Below, in pieces: positions 33,900-42,293 of a stretch of DNA of 64,000 nt (within the stretch, counting starts at the first letter, position 1; each line of letters begins with the position of its first letter). The stretch is from the NCBI GenBank assembly GCA_017462385.1, contig JAFTRE010000023.1, positions 1-64,000 of the forward strand. The letters are read 5' to 3'. The notes beneath the pieces are model-generated. The model was given only the letters and a program-made list of their open reading frames with translations. It was not told where the DNA came from and searched no databases. The DNA comes from Clostridia bacterium (GTDB lineage: Bacteria; Bacillota; Clostridia; Oscillospirales; CAG-272). The translations under genes and the position numbers were made by a program.

Positions 33900-33928
33900 T
33901 TGACAGAGAGCGGTTCAGGTAGTATAAT
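33900..33928 (+). promoter_or_regulatory. Perfect consensus promoter for MBL hydrolase and cysE
   Basis: TTGACA (33900-33905) and TATAAT (33923-33928) are separated by 17 nt, 34 nt before the start codon at 33962. Confidence 0.87.
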
Positions 33929-33961
33929 TTTAAGTAACATGTTATTGAGGTGAGATGTATT

Positions 33962-34957
33962 ATGTCAAAATATGCGAACGAATTTGCCCCTCGCGACGGC
34001 AAACTGCGCGTGCTTTGTCTGCATCATGAGCAAACGGTGTTTAAAGCAGATTCCTATCTTTTTGAGCTTGACGGTCAGCTGTGGCTGCTTGACGGTGGCA
34101 TGAAAAATTCGCATGTCACGCATGAATATCTGGTTGCGCTTCGCCGCCGTTGGCTGGAGTCGGCGGGGCTTGACGAATCGAGCGAGCTGCCGCTCAAGCT
34201 GGACTGGTTCGTTTCGCATTTTCATATAGACCATGTTTCGGTCATGATAGAGCAGATCATACCCGACGCTCGCTTTGAGCTGGGTACGCTTTATCTGCCT
34301 CCCGTTACGGTGCTTGATCCCGCATACTGTGTCAACGGAACAAACGGCGATGCAAAATACCGCCCTTTGCTTGCCAAGGCGCTGAAAAAGTACGGAACGG
34401 GCAAGGAAAATATAGTGCAGTTTGATTTTGGCATGGAGAACATCAAGGAGCTTTACGATGAGAGCGGTAAGCTGCAAATGACAGTCTACCCACCGCTTGC
34501 CGACGCGGGAATTGGTGAGCCGCTGGAGTATAATATAAATGAATATTGGGGCGGCGATCGTACATATAAGGCAATCCCCACCGTGGTCGTAAACTCCAAC
34601 TCCAACTGGCTGAAACTACGATATGGCTCGCATAGCTTTCTTTTCACGGGCGACACAATGAAAAGAGAGGCTCATTTGGATAAAGAATCGACAAACCAGA
34701 TGGTTGAAGCATATCATGATATTATCGGCAATGTCAATGTTATAAAGCACGTTCACCACGGCTACCGCCGCGATGACGCAGTCGGTCTTATGCTGAGCTT
34801 TGAACCCCAATATATCATACTTTCCTGCCGCGAGGAGGGCGTTTCGAGGACTATGGCAAGTCAATATCCCGACGCTACGGCAAAAATACAAAACTGCGCC
34901 GTCGAGGATATCTTGTTTGAGACCGACGGAGAGACGCTTACTGTAAATAAAATATAA
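33962..34957 (+). CDS. Metallo-beta-lactamase-fold hydrolase
   Basis: The 331-residue protein has the MBL metal-binding signature: SHFHIDHV at about residues 84-91 (HxHxDH), FTGDT (about 225) for the bridging Asp, and VHHGYRRDD (about 260) for the last His. WLLDGGMKNS is the first strand. The family covers many hydrolases and nucleases and the substrate cannot be read from this chain. There is no signal peptide. The ATG at 33962 follows TTGAGGTGAG; an in-frame GTG at 33950 falls inside that site. It is 21 nt upstream of cysE and probably cotranscribed with it. Confidence 0.8.
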   Translation: MSKYANEFAPRDGKLRVLCLHHEQTVFKADSYLFELDGQLWLLDGGMKNSHVTHEYLVALRRRWLESAGLDESSELPLKLDWFVSHFHIDHVSVMIEQIIPDARFELGTLYLPPVTVLDPAYCVNGTNGDAKYRPLLAKALKKYGTGKENIVQFDFGMENIKELYDESGKLQMTVYPPLADAGIGEPLEYNINEYWGGDRTYKAIPTVVVNSNSNWLKLRYGSHSFLFTGDTMKREAHLDKESTNQMVEAYHDIIGNVNVIKHVHHGYRRDDAVGLMLSFEPQYIILSCREEGVSRTMASQYPDATAKIQNCAVEDILFETDGETLTVNKI

Positions 34958-34978
34958 CTGCAACGGAAGGAGATTTCC

Positions 34979-35632
34979 ATGTTCAGATCTCTTCGGGAAT
35001 TTATACGCTCGATCAAGGCGCGCGATCCCGCCGCCAAAAACGGCGCTCAGATAATACTACTGTATTCGGGTGTTCACGCGCTCATACATTACCGCGTCGC
35101 ACACTTTTTCTATAAGATACATTGGTATTTTATCGCCCGCTGGATATCCCAGTGCGGCAGATTCTGGACGGGTATCGAGATACATCCGGGTGCTACGATA
35201 GGAAAATGCCTGTTTATCGATCATGGGATGGGCGTTGTTATCGGCGAGACCGCCGAAATCGGCGACTATTGCACCATTTATCAGGGCGCGACGCTGGGCG
35301 GCACGGGTAAGGATGTCGGTAAGCGTCACCCGACGCTGGGTAATCACGTCATGGTCGGAGCGGGCGCAAAAATACTCGGTCCCTTCAAGGTCGGAGACAA
35401 CGCCAAGATCGCTTCGGGCGCGGTTGTGCTCAGCGCGGTGCCCGAGAATACAACGGCGGTCGGTATCCCTGCCAGAATAGTTTACAAAAAGGGCGCCGCG
35501 CCACGTCAGGAGATGGACCAGGTGCATATGCCTGACCCTGTGTCGCAGGAGCTTTGCAAGCTTGGCGCACGGCTTGATGCTCTTCAAAAAGAGCTCGACA
35601 CACTAAAAGGAATTCAACAAGATGAAGAGTAA
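34979..35632 (+). CDS. cysE: Serine O-acetyltransferase
   Basis: The 217-residue enzyme acetylates serine for cysteine synthesis. After a short N-terminal helical region (LYSGVHALIHYRVAHFFY) comes the left-handed beta-helix: GIEIHPGATIGKCLFIDHGMGVVIGETAEIG, with the catalytic His in FIDHGMG, then YQGATLGGTG, KRHPTLG and AGAKILGPFKVGDNAKIASG (quoted in parts). It is the short EpsC-type form without the full N-terminal domain of E. coli CysE. GGAAGGAGA precedes the start. No cysK is present in the window. Confidence 0.95.
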   Translation: MFRSLREFIRSIKARDPAAKNGAQIILLYSGVHALIHYRVAHFFYKIHWYFIARWISQCGRFWTGIEIHPGATIGKCLFIDHGMGVVIGETAEIGDYCTIYQGATLGGTGKDVGKRHPTLGNHVMVGAGAKILGPFKVGDNAKIASGAVVLSAVPENTTAVGIPARIVYKKGAAPRQEMDQVHMPDPVSQELCKLGARLDALQKELDTLKGIQQDEE

Positions 35633-35667
35633 AGTGATATTGTCGGGCACGATTTTTGAATAATTTT

Positions 35668-35706
35668 ACAAACCCGACGATGTCTTCGACGGGTTTGTGT
35701 TGTTTT
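35668..35706 (+). terminator. Terminator after cysE
   Basis: ACAAACCCG (35668-35676) pairs with CGGGTTTGT (35690-35698), extended inside by CGA/TCG, and is followed by GTTGTTTTC. Confidence 0.8.
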
Positions 35707-35769
35707 CGACACAAAGCTTGTGATAATATATAATAGCCGAGAGGCTTTAAACCTGTGGAGGAATACCTC

Positions 35770-36270
35770 ATGTTAAGACCTGTGGAAATAAGTAAATTTA
35801 CAAACGCCGTCGAGCGTATCGGCAAGGACTGGATGCTCATCACTGCCGCGGCGGACGGCAAGGTAAACACCATGACAGCAAGCTGGGGCTGCGTGGGCGA
35901 GCTTTGGAATAAGCCCGTGGCGATATGCTTTATACGCCCTCAGAGATATACTTATGAGTTTACCGAGAAGTCGGATAAACTGTCATTGTCGTTTTTCGGC
36001 AAGGATATGAGAGGGGCGCTTGCCCTTTGCGGCAGGGAAAGCGGCAGAGATACAGATAAATTTGCTGCTACGGGATTGAATGTCGCATACTGTGACGATA
36101 CTCCGTATATTGCCGAGGCGCATGATGTTCTTATTTGCCGCAAGCTTTATGCAGACGATCTGCGTGAGGACAGCTTTATCGATCGCAAGCTGCTTGAGCA
36201 TTATCCCATAAAGGATTATCATAGAGTATATGTATGCGAGATAGAGAAGGTTTTGTCCGACGCGGAGTAA
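35770..36270 (+). CDS. Flavin reductase-family protein (FMN-binding split barrel)
   Basis: The 166-residue product belongs to the flavin reductase-like domain family: WMLITAAADGKVNTMTASWG with the FMN phosphate loop, KPVAICFIRPQRYTYEF, KLSLSFFG and CRKLYADDL in the later barrel strands. It is only distantly similar to the other family member at 9760. The Cys in ALCGRESG is common in this subgroup. The ATG at 35770 follows TGGAGGA (35756); the GTG at 35755 overlaps that site. It lies 54 nt before the ProA paralogue on the same strand with no terminator between, so they may be cotranscribed. Confidence 0.85.
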   Translation: MLRPVEISKFTNAVERIGKDWMLITAAADGKVNTMTASWGCVGELWNKPVAICFIRPQRYTYEFTEKSDKLSLSFFGKDMRGALALCGRESGRDTDKFAATGLNVAYCDDTPYIAEAHDVLICRKLYADDLREDSFIDRKLLEHYPIKDYHRVYVCEIEKVLSDAE

Positions 36271-36324
36271 AATTTTAAATGTGTGAGGCAGAGCCTCGCA
36301 ATAAATTCAGAAAGGGTGATTGTC

Positions 36325-37545
36325 ATGGAACAGTATGAAGATATCCGTATGCGATGCGATGCCGCAAGAGCGGCGGCGCGGCGCGCCGCCGAAGCGTCGG
36401 CAAGATCGAGAGGTGCGGCGATCAAGGCGATAGCTGACAGACTGCTGTCCGACAGCGAGCTGATACTCGATGCCAACCGCCACGATATCGAGGCGGCGCA
36501 GGGACAGCTTGCAGAGCATATGATAGAGCGACTGCACCTTGACGAGACCAGAATAGGTAATTTGTGCGACGAGCTGTTAGCGCTCGCCGCCGCGCCCGAC
36601 CCACTGGGAATGGGAACATTCGGTACCCGTCCGTCGGGGCTTGAGATAGCACGACGACGTGTGCCACTCGGCGCGATAGCATTTGTTTACGACTGTCGAC
36701 CCGAGCTTGCCGTGCGTGCGGTCGCCATGTGCATCAAAACGGCAAATGCCGCGATAATCTCACCATCTTATGCGAGTGTGAATACCGACGCGGCGCTGGT
36801 CGATATTATGTGCGATGCCCTGGAGGGCAGTGCGTATCCTCACGATGCTGTGTGTTATATCGATCCGACGCTTGCGGATGTTCCCGAAATGCTCGGACGC
36901 ATGCGGGGCTCTGTCGATCTCATAGTTTGCGGCGGCGAACGGGGACTGCGAGATAAGCTTGCAGAGGGGACAGTGCCTGTTATGATGGCGGGAAATGGCA
37001 TAAGCCACATATATATTGACGAGAGCTGTGATGTTCAGGCGGCAGTGAAAGCAACGGTGCGCTCAATATATCCGCGCAATGTCGAGACGAGTGGATCGGT
37101 GGTGGTATTGGTACACAAACGCGCGGCACAGGACTATCTCGGCGCTATGTACCGCAGTATGCAGCCCTACCATCCCGAATATCGCGCCTGCCCTGCATCC
37201 CGCGAATATTTGAGCGAAGCAATACCCGCTGTGCGGGATGACTGGTCAGCACAGCACGAGAATACTTCAAACACGATAGCAGTGCGGGTGGTAGAATCGA
37301 TGGATGAGGCGATAGCGCATATCAACACCTACGGTACGGCGCATGCCGACGCCATTATGACAACTCATATGGGGCGTTCGAAAAAATTTGTACGCGAGGT
37401 AGACAGTACGACGGTCTGCGTCAATGCCGCGCTTAAAATGTCGGATACCGTGGGAGCCGGAGGTATACTTGCCGGCGTCGAGCTTGAAGCGCTCACGGGA
37501 GAAAAATGCATTATCAGCGGCGATGTTGCCGTGACAGATAAATAA
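36325..37545 (+). CDS. ProA paralogue lacking the catalytic cysteine
   Basis: The 406-residue protein is a full-length homologue of glutamate-5-semialdehyde dehydrogenase, but key positions are changed. The true ProA at 62669 has QRPSVCNAAET, with the nucleophilic Cys; the equivalent stretch here is IYPRNVETSGSVVV with no Cys. The cofactor-site RGGSEA is replaced by SPSYAS, and YEARPNVTVDAS by YDCRPELAVRAV. INTYGTAHADAI and the C-terminal part remain recognisable. It therefore should not act as a normal aldehyde dehydrogenase. The frame is intact and has a ribosome binding site (AAAGGG), so it is not a simple pseudogene. A regulatory or binding role is possible but unproven. Confidence 0.8.
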   Translation: MEQYEDIRMRCDAARAAARRAAEASARSRGAAIKAIADRLLSDSELILDANRHDIEAAQGQLAEHMIERLHLDETRIGNLCDELLALAAAPDPLGMGTFGTRPSGLEIARRRVPLGAIAFVYDCRPELAVRAVAMCIKTANAAIISPSYASVNTDAALVDIMCDALEGSAYPHDAVCYIDPTLADVPEMLGRMRGSVDLIVCGGERGLRDKLAEGTVPVMMAGNGISHIYIDESCDVQAAVKATVRSIYPRNVETSGSVVVLVHKRAAQDYLGAMYRSMQPYHPEYRACPASREYLSEAIPAVRDDWSAQHENTSNTIAVRVVESMDEAIAHINTYGTAHADAIMTTHMGRSKKFVREVDSTTVCVNAALKMSDTVGAGGILAGVELEALTGEKCIISGDVAVTDK

Positions 37546-37573
37546 AGGCGCGGTTTTCCGCGCCTTCGTTTTT
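37546..37573 (+). terminator. Terminator after the ProA paralogue
   Basis: AAGGCGCGG-TTTT-CCGCGCCTT begins within the last base of the stop codon and is followed by CGTTTTTG. Confidence 0.88.
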
Positions 37574-37614
37574 GATAAAAATCGAGCTGAGGACGATAAA
37601 ATATAAATTAAATG

Positions 37615-37643
37615 TTGACATTGACTTCAAAATGTATTAAAAT
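37615..37643 (+). promoter_or_regulatory. Promoter of the yicC-remA-rpoZ-priA unit
   Basis: TTGACA (37615-37620) and TAAAAT (37638-37643) are spaced by 17 nt, 32 nt before yicC. Confidence 0.75.
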
Positions 37644-37675
37644 AATTATATATCGCTATAAATCAGGTGAAAAAT

Positions 37676-38563
37676 ATGTTTAACAGTATGACCGCTTTCG
37701 GTCGTTGCCGCCGCAATGAGGAGGGCAGGGATATTACGGTCGAGCTCCGCTCGGTAAATAACCGCTATCTCGATTGCTCCGTTCGACTGCCGCGCAGTTA
37801 TTCGGCGCTGGAGGAAAGAATAAAGCCCTATCTTCAGTCAAGGGGTATATCCCGCGGCAAAGTTGATGTTTATATAGGCGTTGAGGTCACCGAGAGTGAC
37901 GACGGCGCAATAATGCTGGATACCGGCTATGCCGCAGGCTATATAGCCGCGCTTCGTCAGCTTCGCGACACTTTTTCGCTGACGGATGATATCAGCGTTA
38001 TGAGCGTGGCTCAAAACCGAGAGCTGTTTCGGGTGCAGAAGCCCGAGGATGACATCGAGGGCGACTGGCAGAGAATACTTCCCGTGCTTGACAGCGCGCT
38101 GGACGCTTTTCTTGCAGCTCGCGGCAATGAGGGCGCACGGCTTCATGCCGATATCGCCCGCAAAATAGAAAATATAAAACGCAATGTTGACAGAATTTCC
38201 CAGATGTCCCGCGCGGATATCGAGGGATATCGCGACAAGATCGAGGAGCGTATACGCGAAATACTTTCGGATAACCGCATAACCGTTGATGAAAACAGAT
38301 TGCTCACCGAGTGCGCCATCGCCGCAGACAGACTTGCCATTGACGAGGAGCTGGTCAGATTGCTTTCTCATTTTGATACCTTCCGCGATATTGCCGAATC
38401 GAGCGAGCCTGCGGGACGCAAGCTGGACTTTTTGCTTCAGGAAATGAACCGCGAGGTCAACACGGTCGGCTCAAAATGCCAGAATGCGGCGATCGCCAAG
38501 CTTGTGGTCGATTGTAAGAGCGAGCTGGAAAAAATACGCGAGCAGATACAGAACATAGAGTAA
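37676..38563 (+). CDS. yicC: YicC-family endoribonuclease
   Basis: The 295-residue protein starts MFNSMTAFGRCRR and has ITVELRSVNNRYLDCSVRLP, the conserved N-terminal block of YicC. DIEGDWQRI, LTECAIAADRLAIDEELVRL and the C-terminal GRKLDFLLQEMNREVNTVGSK (quoted in part: KLDFLLQEMNREVNT) complete the family. E. coli YicC is an endoribonuclease in RNA turnover. In Bacillota it begins the conserved string with remA, gmk and rpoZ. The ATG at 37676 follows CAGGTGA; the GTG at 37667 is within it. Confidence 0.94.
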   Translation: MFNSMTAFGRCRRNEEGRDITVELRSVNNRYLDCSVRLPRSYSALEERIKPYLQSRGISRGKVDVYIGVEVTESDDGAIMLDTGYAAGYIAALRQLRDTFSLTDDISVMSVAQNRELFRVQKPEDDIEGDWQRILPVLDSALDAFLAARGNEGARLHADIARKIENIKRNVDRISQMSRADIEGYRDKIEERIREILSDNRITVDENRLLTECAIAADRLAIDEELVRLLSHFDTFRDIAESSEPAGRKLDFLLQEMNREVNTVGSKCQNAAIAKLVVDCKSELEKIREQIQNIE

Positions 38564-38572
38564 GGTGCAAAA

Positions 38573-38827
38573 ATGAAATTTATAAACGCAGGATATTCAA
38601 ACCTTATCGCAGGGGAGCGCATAGTCCTCATAGCGGCGCCCGACTCGGCGCCTGTCAAGCGACTGATGCAGGACGCCAAGGATGACGGCCGCGCCATTGA
38701 TCTGACCTGCGGAAAGAAAACAAAGTCGGTAATACTTACCGATACCGAGCACGTCATACTCTCGGCACTTCCGCCCGAAAAGATCGCGGGGCGCGCAGAG
38801 GACGCCGAGGACGCGCAATCCGAATAA
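38573..38827 (+). CDS. remA: Extracellular matrix regulator RemA (DUF370)
   Basis: The 84-residue product begins MKFINAGYSNLIAGERIVLI and contains DSAPVKRLMQDAKDDGRAID and SVILTDTEHVILSALPPE, matching RemA of Bacillus, a DNA-binding activator of biofilm matrix genes. The C-terminus is a short acidic tail. It is 9 nt after yicC and cotranscribed with it. In most Bacillota gmk (guanylate kinase) follows; here rpoZ follows after 42 nt and gmk is absent. Confidence 0.93.
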   Translation: MKFINAGYSNLIAGERIVLIAAPDSAPVKRLMQDAKDDGRAIDLTCGKKTKSVILTDTEHVILSALPPEKIAGRAEDAEDAQSE

Positions 38828-38869
38828 AAGTAAAAAATAAAATCAACATAAATCGTCAAGGAGATAATT

Positions 38870-39193
38870 ATGCTTTATCCAACAATCGGAGAACTTACAA
38901 AAGACAAATTCAACCGTTACGAGCTGGCGCTTGCCACCGCAAAATGCGCACGTCTTATTACCGATGAATACGTAAGACAGAGAGAGTTTGCTGAGAAGTC
39001 CATGACCGGCAACAAGGATACTGACAAGCCGCTGATGGCTATGATAGACAAGGAATACCGCGATGAAAAGGCGGTCAAGACGGCCATCAATCGCATACAT
39101 TGCGGAGAGTATGTTATAGTCGAGCGCGATCCGTCCGAAGAGGATGAGATCGTCGAGGGTACTGAGACCGAGGCAGAGGACGAGATCAACTAA
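38870..39193 (+). CDS. rpoZ: RNA polymerase omega subunit
   Basis: The 107-residue protein has YPTIGELTKDKFNRYELALATAKCARLI, the omega core in which the Arg-Tyr-Glu-Leu segment contacts the beta' subunit (quoted in part: NRYELALATAKCARLI). KAVKTAINRIHCGEY matches the second helix. The tail is strongly acidic (EEDEIVEGTETEAEDE). It supports polymerase assembly. AAGGAGATA precedes the start. It lies between remA and priA in the usual Bacillota order, with gmk and coaBC missing on either side. Confidence 0.93.
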   Translation: MLYPTIGELTKDKFNRYELALATAKCARLITDEYVRQREFAEKSMTGNKDTDKPLMAMIDKEYRDEKAVKTAINRIHCGEYVIVERDPSEEDEIVEGTETEAEDEIN

Positions 39194-39213
39194 TATCCCG
39201 AAAGGAGACAGTC

Positions 39214-41697
39214 ATGGCATACGAATATGCCAAGGTATGTCTGACCGATGACATACCCTATCCACTTGACCGGGAGTTCGATTATTATATTCCAGCACAA
39301 ATGCGTTCCGGTGTCACCCGGGGCGCTTTTGTTACCGTGCCGTTTGGCAGGGGCAATCGCCGCAGACTGGCGCTTGTGATAGACGTTTGCGAGAGCTCTG
39401 ATACCCCCGCGGACAAAATTAAGCCTATAGATTCGCTGTGTCCCGAGTCCATGAGGCTCGGCGAGGAGCTGCTGGGGCTGTGCCGCTATCTCAAGGAACA
39501 GACGCTGTGTACCATAGGCGATGCTGTGCACGCCATGATACCCGCCGCGGCAATGTCAAGGCTGGCGGAGTATTATCTGCCCGCGACAGGCGAGCATGAT
39601 GTCGCCGCGCTCGGCAAGGGACGGGAGAGAGACGTGCTTGAATATATAATCGACCACGGCAAGGTGAGCGAGGCGTCACTGACGGCAAAATTCGGCCCGC
39701 GCGTTTATGACTCTGTAAAAAAACTGATGCATGGCGGTTATGTCGAGCGGGGAATAGATATAAAAGAGGGCGTGCGCGAGGTGTTTCGCGAGCATTATTC
39801 GCTCGATATCGACGCCGACACCGCCCGCGCCGCGCTGGAAAAGCAAAAGGGCGCGCCCGCGCTTCGCAGTGAAACACAGAGACAAGTGGTTGAACAGCTG
39901 CTGGGCGGCGAGTGCGACATTGAGGCACTGATGCAGGCGACGGGCGCAAACCGTCAACAGCTTCGCACACTGCTTGACCGAAAAATAATAAAAGTGCGCC
40001 GAGAGAGTGTTTACCGTCAGCCCTATTCGACCGTAGAGCAGAGCGAGCGCCGTGAGTACATACTCAACGACGAGCAGAGAGCGGCATACGAAAAGCTTTG
40101 CGAGCTGTCCCGCTCGGGAGAGGGCGCGGCGGCATTGCTTCACGGCGTTACGGGCAGCGGCAAGACGTGCGTCATGGTTAAGCTGATAGATGAGGTTATC
40201 GCCTCGGGCAGGTCTGTCATATTGCTTTTGCCCGAGATAGCATTAACTCCTCAGTCGGTGGCCATTTTCTGCGCAAGATACGGCGACCGCGTCGCGGTCA
40301 TACATTCGTCGCTGTCGGCGGGTGAGCGGCTGGACGCTTACAATAAAATTCGCCGCGGAGATGCCGATGTCGTGGTCGGCACACGCTCAGCAGTGTTCTC
40401 GCCCGTCCGTAATCTCGGACTAATAATCATTGACGAGGAGCAGGAGCACACATATAAGTCCGATTCCGACCCAAAATACCACGCCCGCGACGTGGCCCGT
40501 TACCGCTGTGCGCATGAGAGAGCATTGCTTCTGTTGTGCTCGGCGACACCGTCGGTGGAGAGCTATCAAAAGGCGATTGAGGGTAAATATACACTTTTAA
40601 AGCTCAAAAAACGCTACGGCGGCGCGCCGTTGCCCTCGGTTCGGCTTGCCGATATGCGCGAGGAGGCGCAGGCGGGCAATGTTGACCCACTTGGTTCGCT
40701 TTTGGCCGAAGAGCTTAAAAATACCGTTGGAGAGGGACGGCAGGCGGTGCTGTTTCTCAATCGCCGCGGGTATAATAATTTTGTGTCCTGCCGCATATGC
40801 GGCGCGGCGATAAAATGTCCGCGGTGCAGTGTCGCCATGCATTATCACGCCAAGAGCGGTAATTATGATGACGGCGTACTGGTCTGCCACTGGTGCGGAC
40901 ACCGCCAAAAACAGCCCGAAGCCTGCCCCGAATGCGGCTCGCCGCATCTGGTGCGCATGGGGTTTGGCACACAGCGGCTGGAGCGCGATATTTCCGACCT
41001 GCTTCCCGATGCCAAAGTGCTTCGCATGGACGCCGACACGACGGGAGAGAAGCAGGCATACGACAAAATGCTGGGCGAGTTCCGCCGCCATGAGGCAGAC
41101 ATACTGCTCGGCACGCAGATGGTGACAAAGGGACACGATTTCCCGGATGTTTCACTTGTGGGCGTTTTGCTCGCCGACGCATCGCTGTATCTTGACGATT
41201 ACCGCGCAAATGAGCGCACATTTGCCATGCTGACGCAGGTCGTCGGCCGCGCGGGCAGGCGGGATATACCGGGAGCCGCCGTGATACAGACCAATAATCC
41301 TGACAATGATGTTATCCGTCTTGCCTGTGAGCAGGACTATGAAAGCTTTTTTGAAAACGAAATAAGATTGCGCCGCTTGCTGGTGTTTCCGCCGTTCTGC
41401 GATATAGCTCTGCTGACGCTTACCTCGTCGGACGAAAAGGAGCTCATGATGGGCTCGTCGCGCCTGGCTCAAAGCCTTGCAGACCTGCTCGCCACCAAGT
41501 ATTCGGATGTTCCGACGGTCGTGTTCGGGCCTATGGAGGCGCCCGTTTACCGCGTGGACGGCAAATACCGCGTTCGCATGGTCATCAAATGCCGGCTTAA
41601 CAAGCGCTCACGCGCGCTGTTCTCCGAGCTTTTGATGACACATACCGACTCGCACCTCCCGACATTGAGCATAGATTTCAACCCCTCGGGGCTGTAA
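39214..41697 (+). CDS. priA: Primosomal replication protein N' (helicase)
   Basis: The 827-residue helicase restarts replication forks. The N-terminal DNA-binding domain begins VCLTDDIPYPLDREFDYYIP. Walker A is HGVTGSGKTCVMV (about residue 311), Walker B LIIIDEEQEHTYKSD (DEEQ where DEEH is common), with LCSATPSVES after it. The zinc-binding block has four CxxC pairs: CRICG, CPRC, CHWCG and CPECG. VTKGHDFPDVSLVGVL and QVVGRAGRRD are the later helicase motifs. Length and order are normal. Hairpin array D starts 3 nt after the stop, before def. Confidence 0.96.
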   Translation: MAYEYAKVCLTDDIPYPLDREFDYYIPAQMRSGVTRGAFVTVPFGRGNRRRLALVIDVCESSDTPADKIKPIDSLCPESMRLGEELLGLCRYLKEQTLCTIGDAVHAMIPAAAMSRLAEYYLPATGEHDVAALGKGRERDVLEYIIDHGKVSEASLTAKFGPRVYDSVKKLMHGGYVERGIDIKEGVREVFREHYSLDIDADTARAALEKQKGAPALRSETQRQVVEQLLGGECDIEALMQATGANRQQLRTLLDRKIIKVRRESVYRQPYSTVEQSERREYILNDEQRAAYEKLCELSRSGEGAAALLHGVTGSGKTCVMVKLIDEVIASGRSVILLLPEIALTPQSVAIFCARYGDRVAVIHSSLSAGERLDAYNKIRRGDADVVVGTRSAVFSPVRNLGLIIIDEEQEHTYKSDSDPKYHARDVARYRCAHERALLLLCSATPSVESYQKAIEGKYTLLKLKKRYGGAPLPSVRLADMREEAQAGNVDPLGSLLAEELKNTVGEGRQAVLFLNRRGYNNFVSCRICGAAIKCPRCSVAMHYHAKSGNYDDGVLVCHWCGHRQKQPEACPECGSPHLVRMGFGTQRLERDISDLLPDAKVLRMDADTTGEKQAYDKMLGEFRRHEADILLGTQMVTKGHDFPDVSLVGVLLADASLYLDDYRANERTFAMLTQVVGRAGRRDIPGAAVIQTNNPDNDVIRLACEQDYESFFENEIRLRRLLVFPPFCDIALLTLTSSDEKELMMGSSRLAQSLADLLATKYSDVPTVVFGPMEAPVYRVDGKYRVRMVIKCRLNKRSRALFSELLMTHTDSHLPTLSIDFNPSGL

Positions 41698-41700
41698 TAG

Positions 41701-41799
41701 TCGATATATTCGCCGTGGCGGCGAATTCGATATATTTGGTACAAGCACCAAATTCGATATGCTTGCCTGCGGCAAGCTCGATATGTTGCCCTCGGCAAC
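41701..41799. repeat. Tandem-hairpin array D (TCGATAT linkers), between priA and def
   Basis: TCGATAT occurs at 41701, 41727, 41754 and 41778, with periods of 26, 27 and 24 nt. Each is followed by a hairpin: ATTCGCC-GTG-GCGAAT, ATTTGGT...ACCAAAT, GCTTGCC-TGC-GGCAAGC and GTTGCC-CTC-GGCAAC. All linkers read in one direction. There is no terminator after it, and def begins 30 nt later, so the array lies inside what should be a continuous transcript. Confidence 0.88.
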
Positions 41800-41828
41800 A
41801 AGATTGGAATAGAGAAAGGAATAAAACA

Positions 41829-42293
41829 ATGGCTAAACTGAAAATACTTAAAAAGAACTCGCCGGGGCTGAGGTGTCCGTGCCGCCCCGTTACCGAGATA
41901 ACACCGCGCATTCTGACACTGCTTGACGATATGGCGGAGACCATGTACGACGCCGACGGTTGCGGACTTGCCGCGCCGCAGGTGGGCGTGCTTCGCCGCG
42001 TGGTGGTCATTGACGTCGGTGAGGGCCTCATGGAATTGATAAATCCCGAGATCATCGCCGCCGAGGGCGAGCAGTGCGAAAGCGAGGGCTGTCTGTCGGT
42101 GCCGGGCGAATGGGGAATTACCAGACGTCCCGCTAAGGTAACCGTCCGCGCGCAGGACAGAAACGGAAACTGGTTTGAGAAAACGGGGGAGGGACTGCTT
42201 GCGCGGTGCTTCTGCCATGAGCTTGACCACCTTGACGGCAAGCTGTTCATTGATCCGGGTATAATGATAGAAAGATTGGAGCCCGCAAAATGA
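41829..42293 (+). CDS. def: Peptide deformylase
   Basis: The 154-residue metalloenzyme removes the formyl group from nascent peptides. All three motifs are present: GCGLAAPQVG, EGCLSVPG with the Cys ligand, and CHELDHLDGKLF with the HExxH-type motif HELDH. The length is typical of the short form. The ATG at 41829 follows GAGAAAGGA at about 41812; the upstream reading frame runs through the hairpin array and is not coding. It overlaps fmt by ATGA. Confidence 0.96.
   Translation: MAKLKILKKNSPGLRCPCRPVTEITPRILTLLDDMAETMYDADGCGLAAPQVGVLRRVVVIDVGEGLMELINPEIIAAEGEQCESEGCLSVPGEWGITRRPAKVTVRAQDRNGNWFEKTGEGLLARCFCHELDHLDGKLFIDPGIMIERLEPAK

Noticed and set aside
36325-37545. ProA paralogue as a frameshifted pseudogene
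   Set aside because: The frame is open over the full family length, with a ribosome binding site and a terminator, so loss of the Cys is a substitution within an intact gene.
41715-41828. N-terminal extension of peptide deformylase into array D
   Set aside because: The in-frame codons translate the hairpin repeats; the ATG at 41829 has a proper ribosome binding site and gives the normal protein length.
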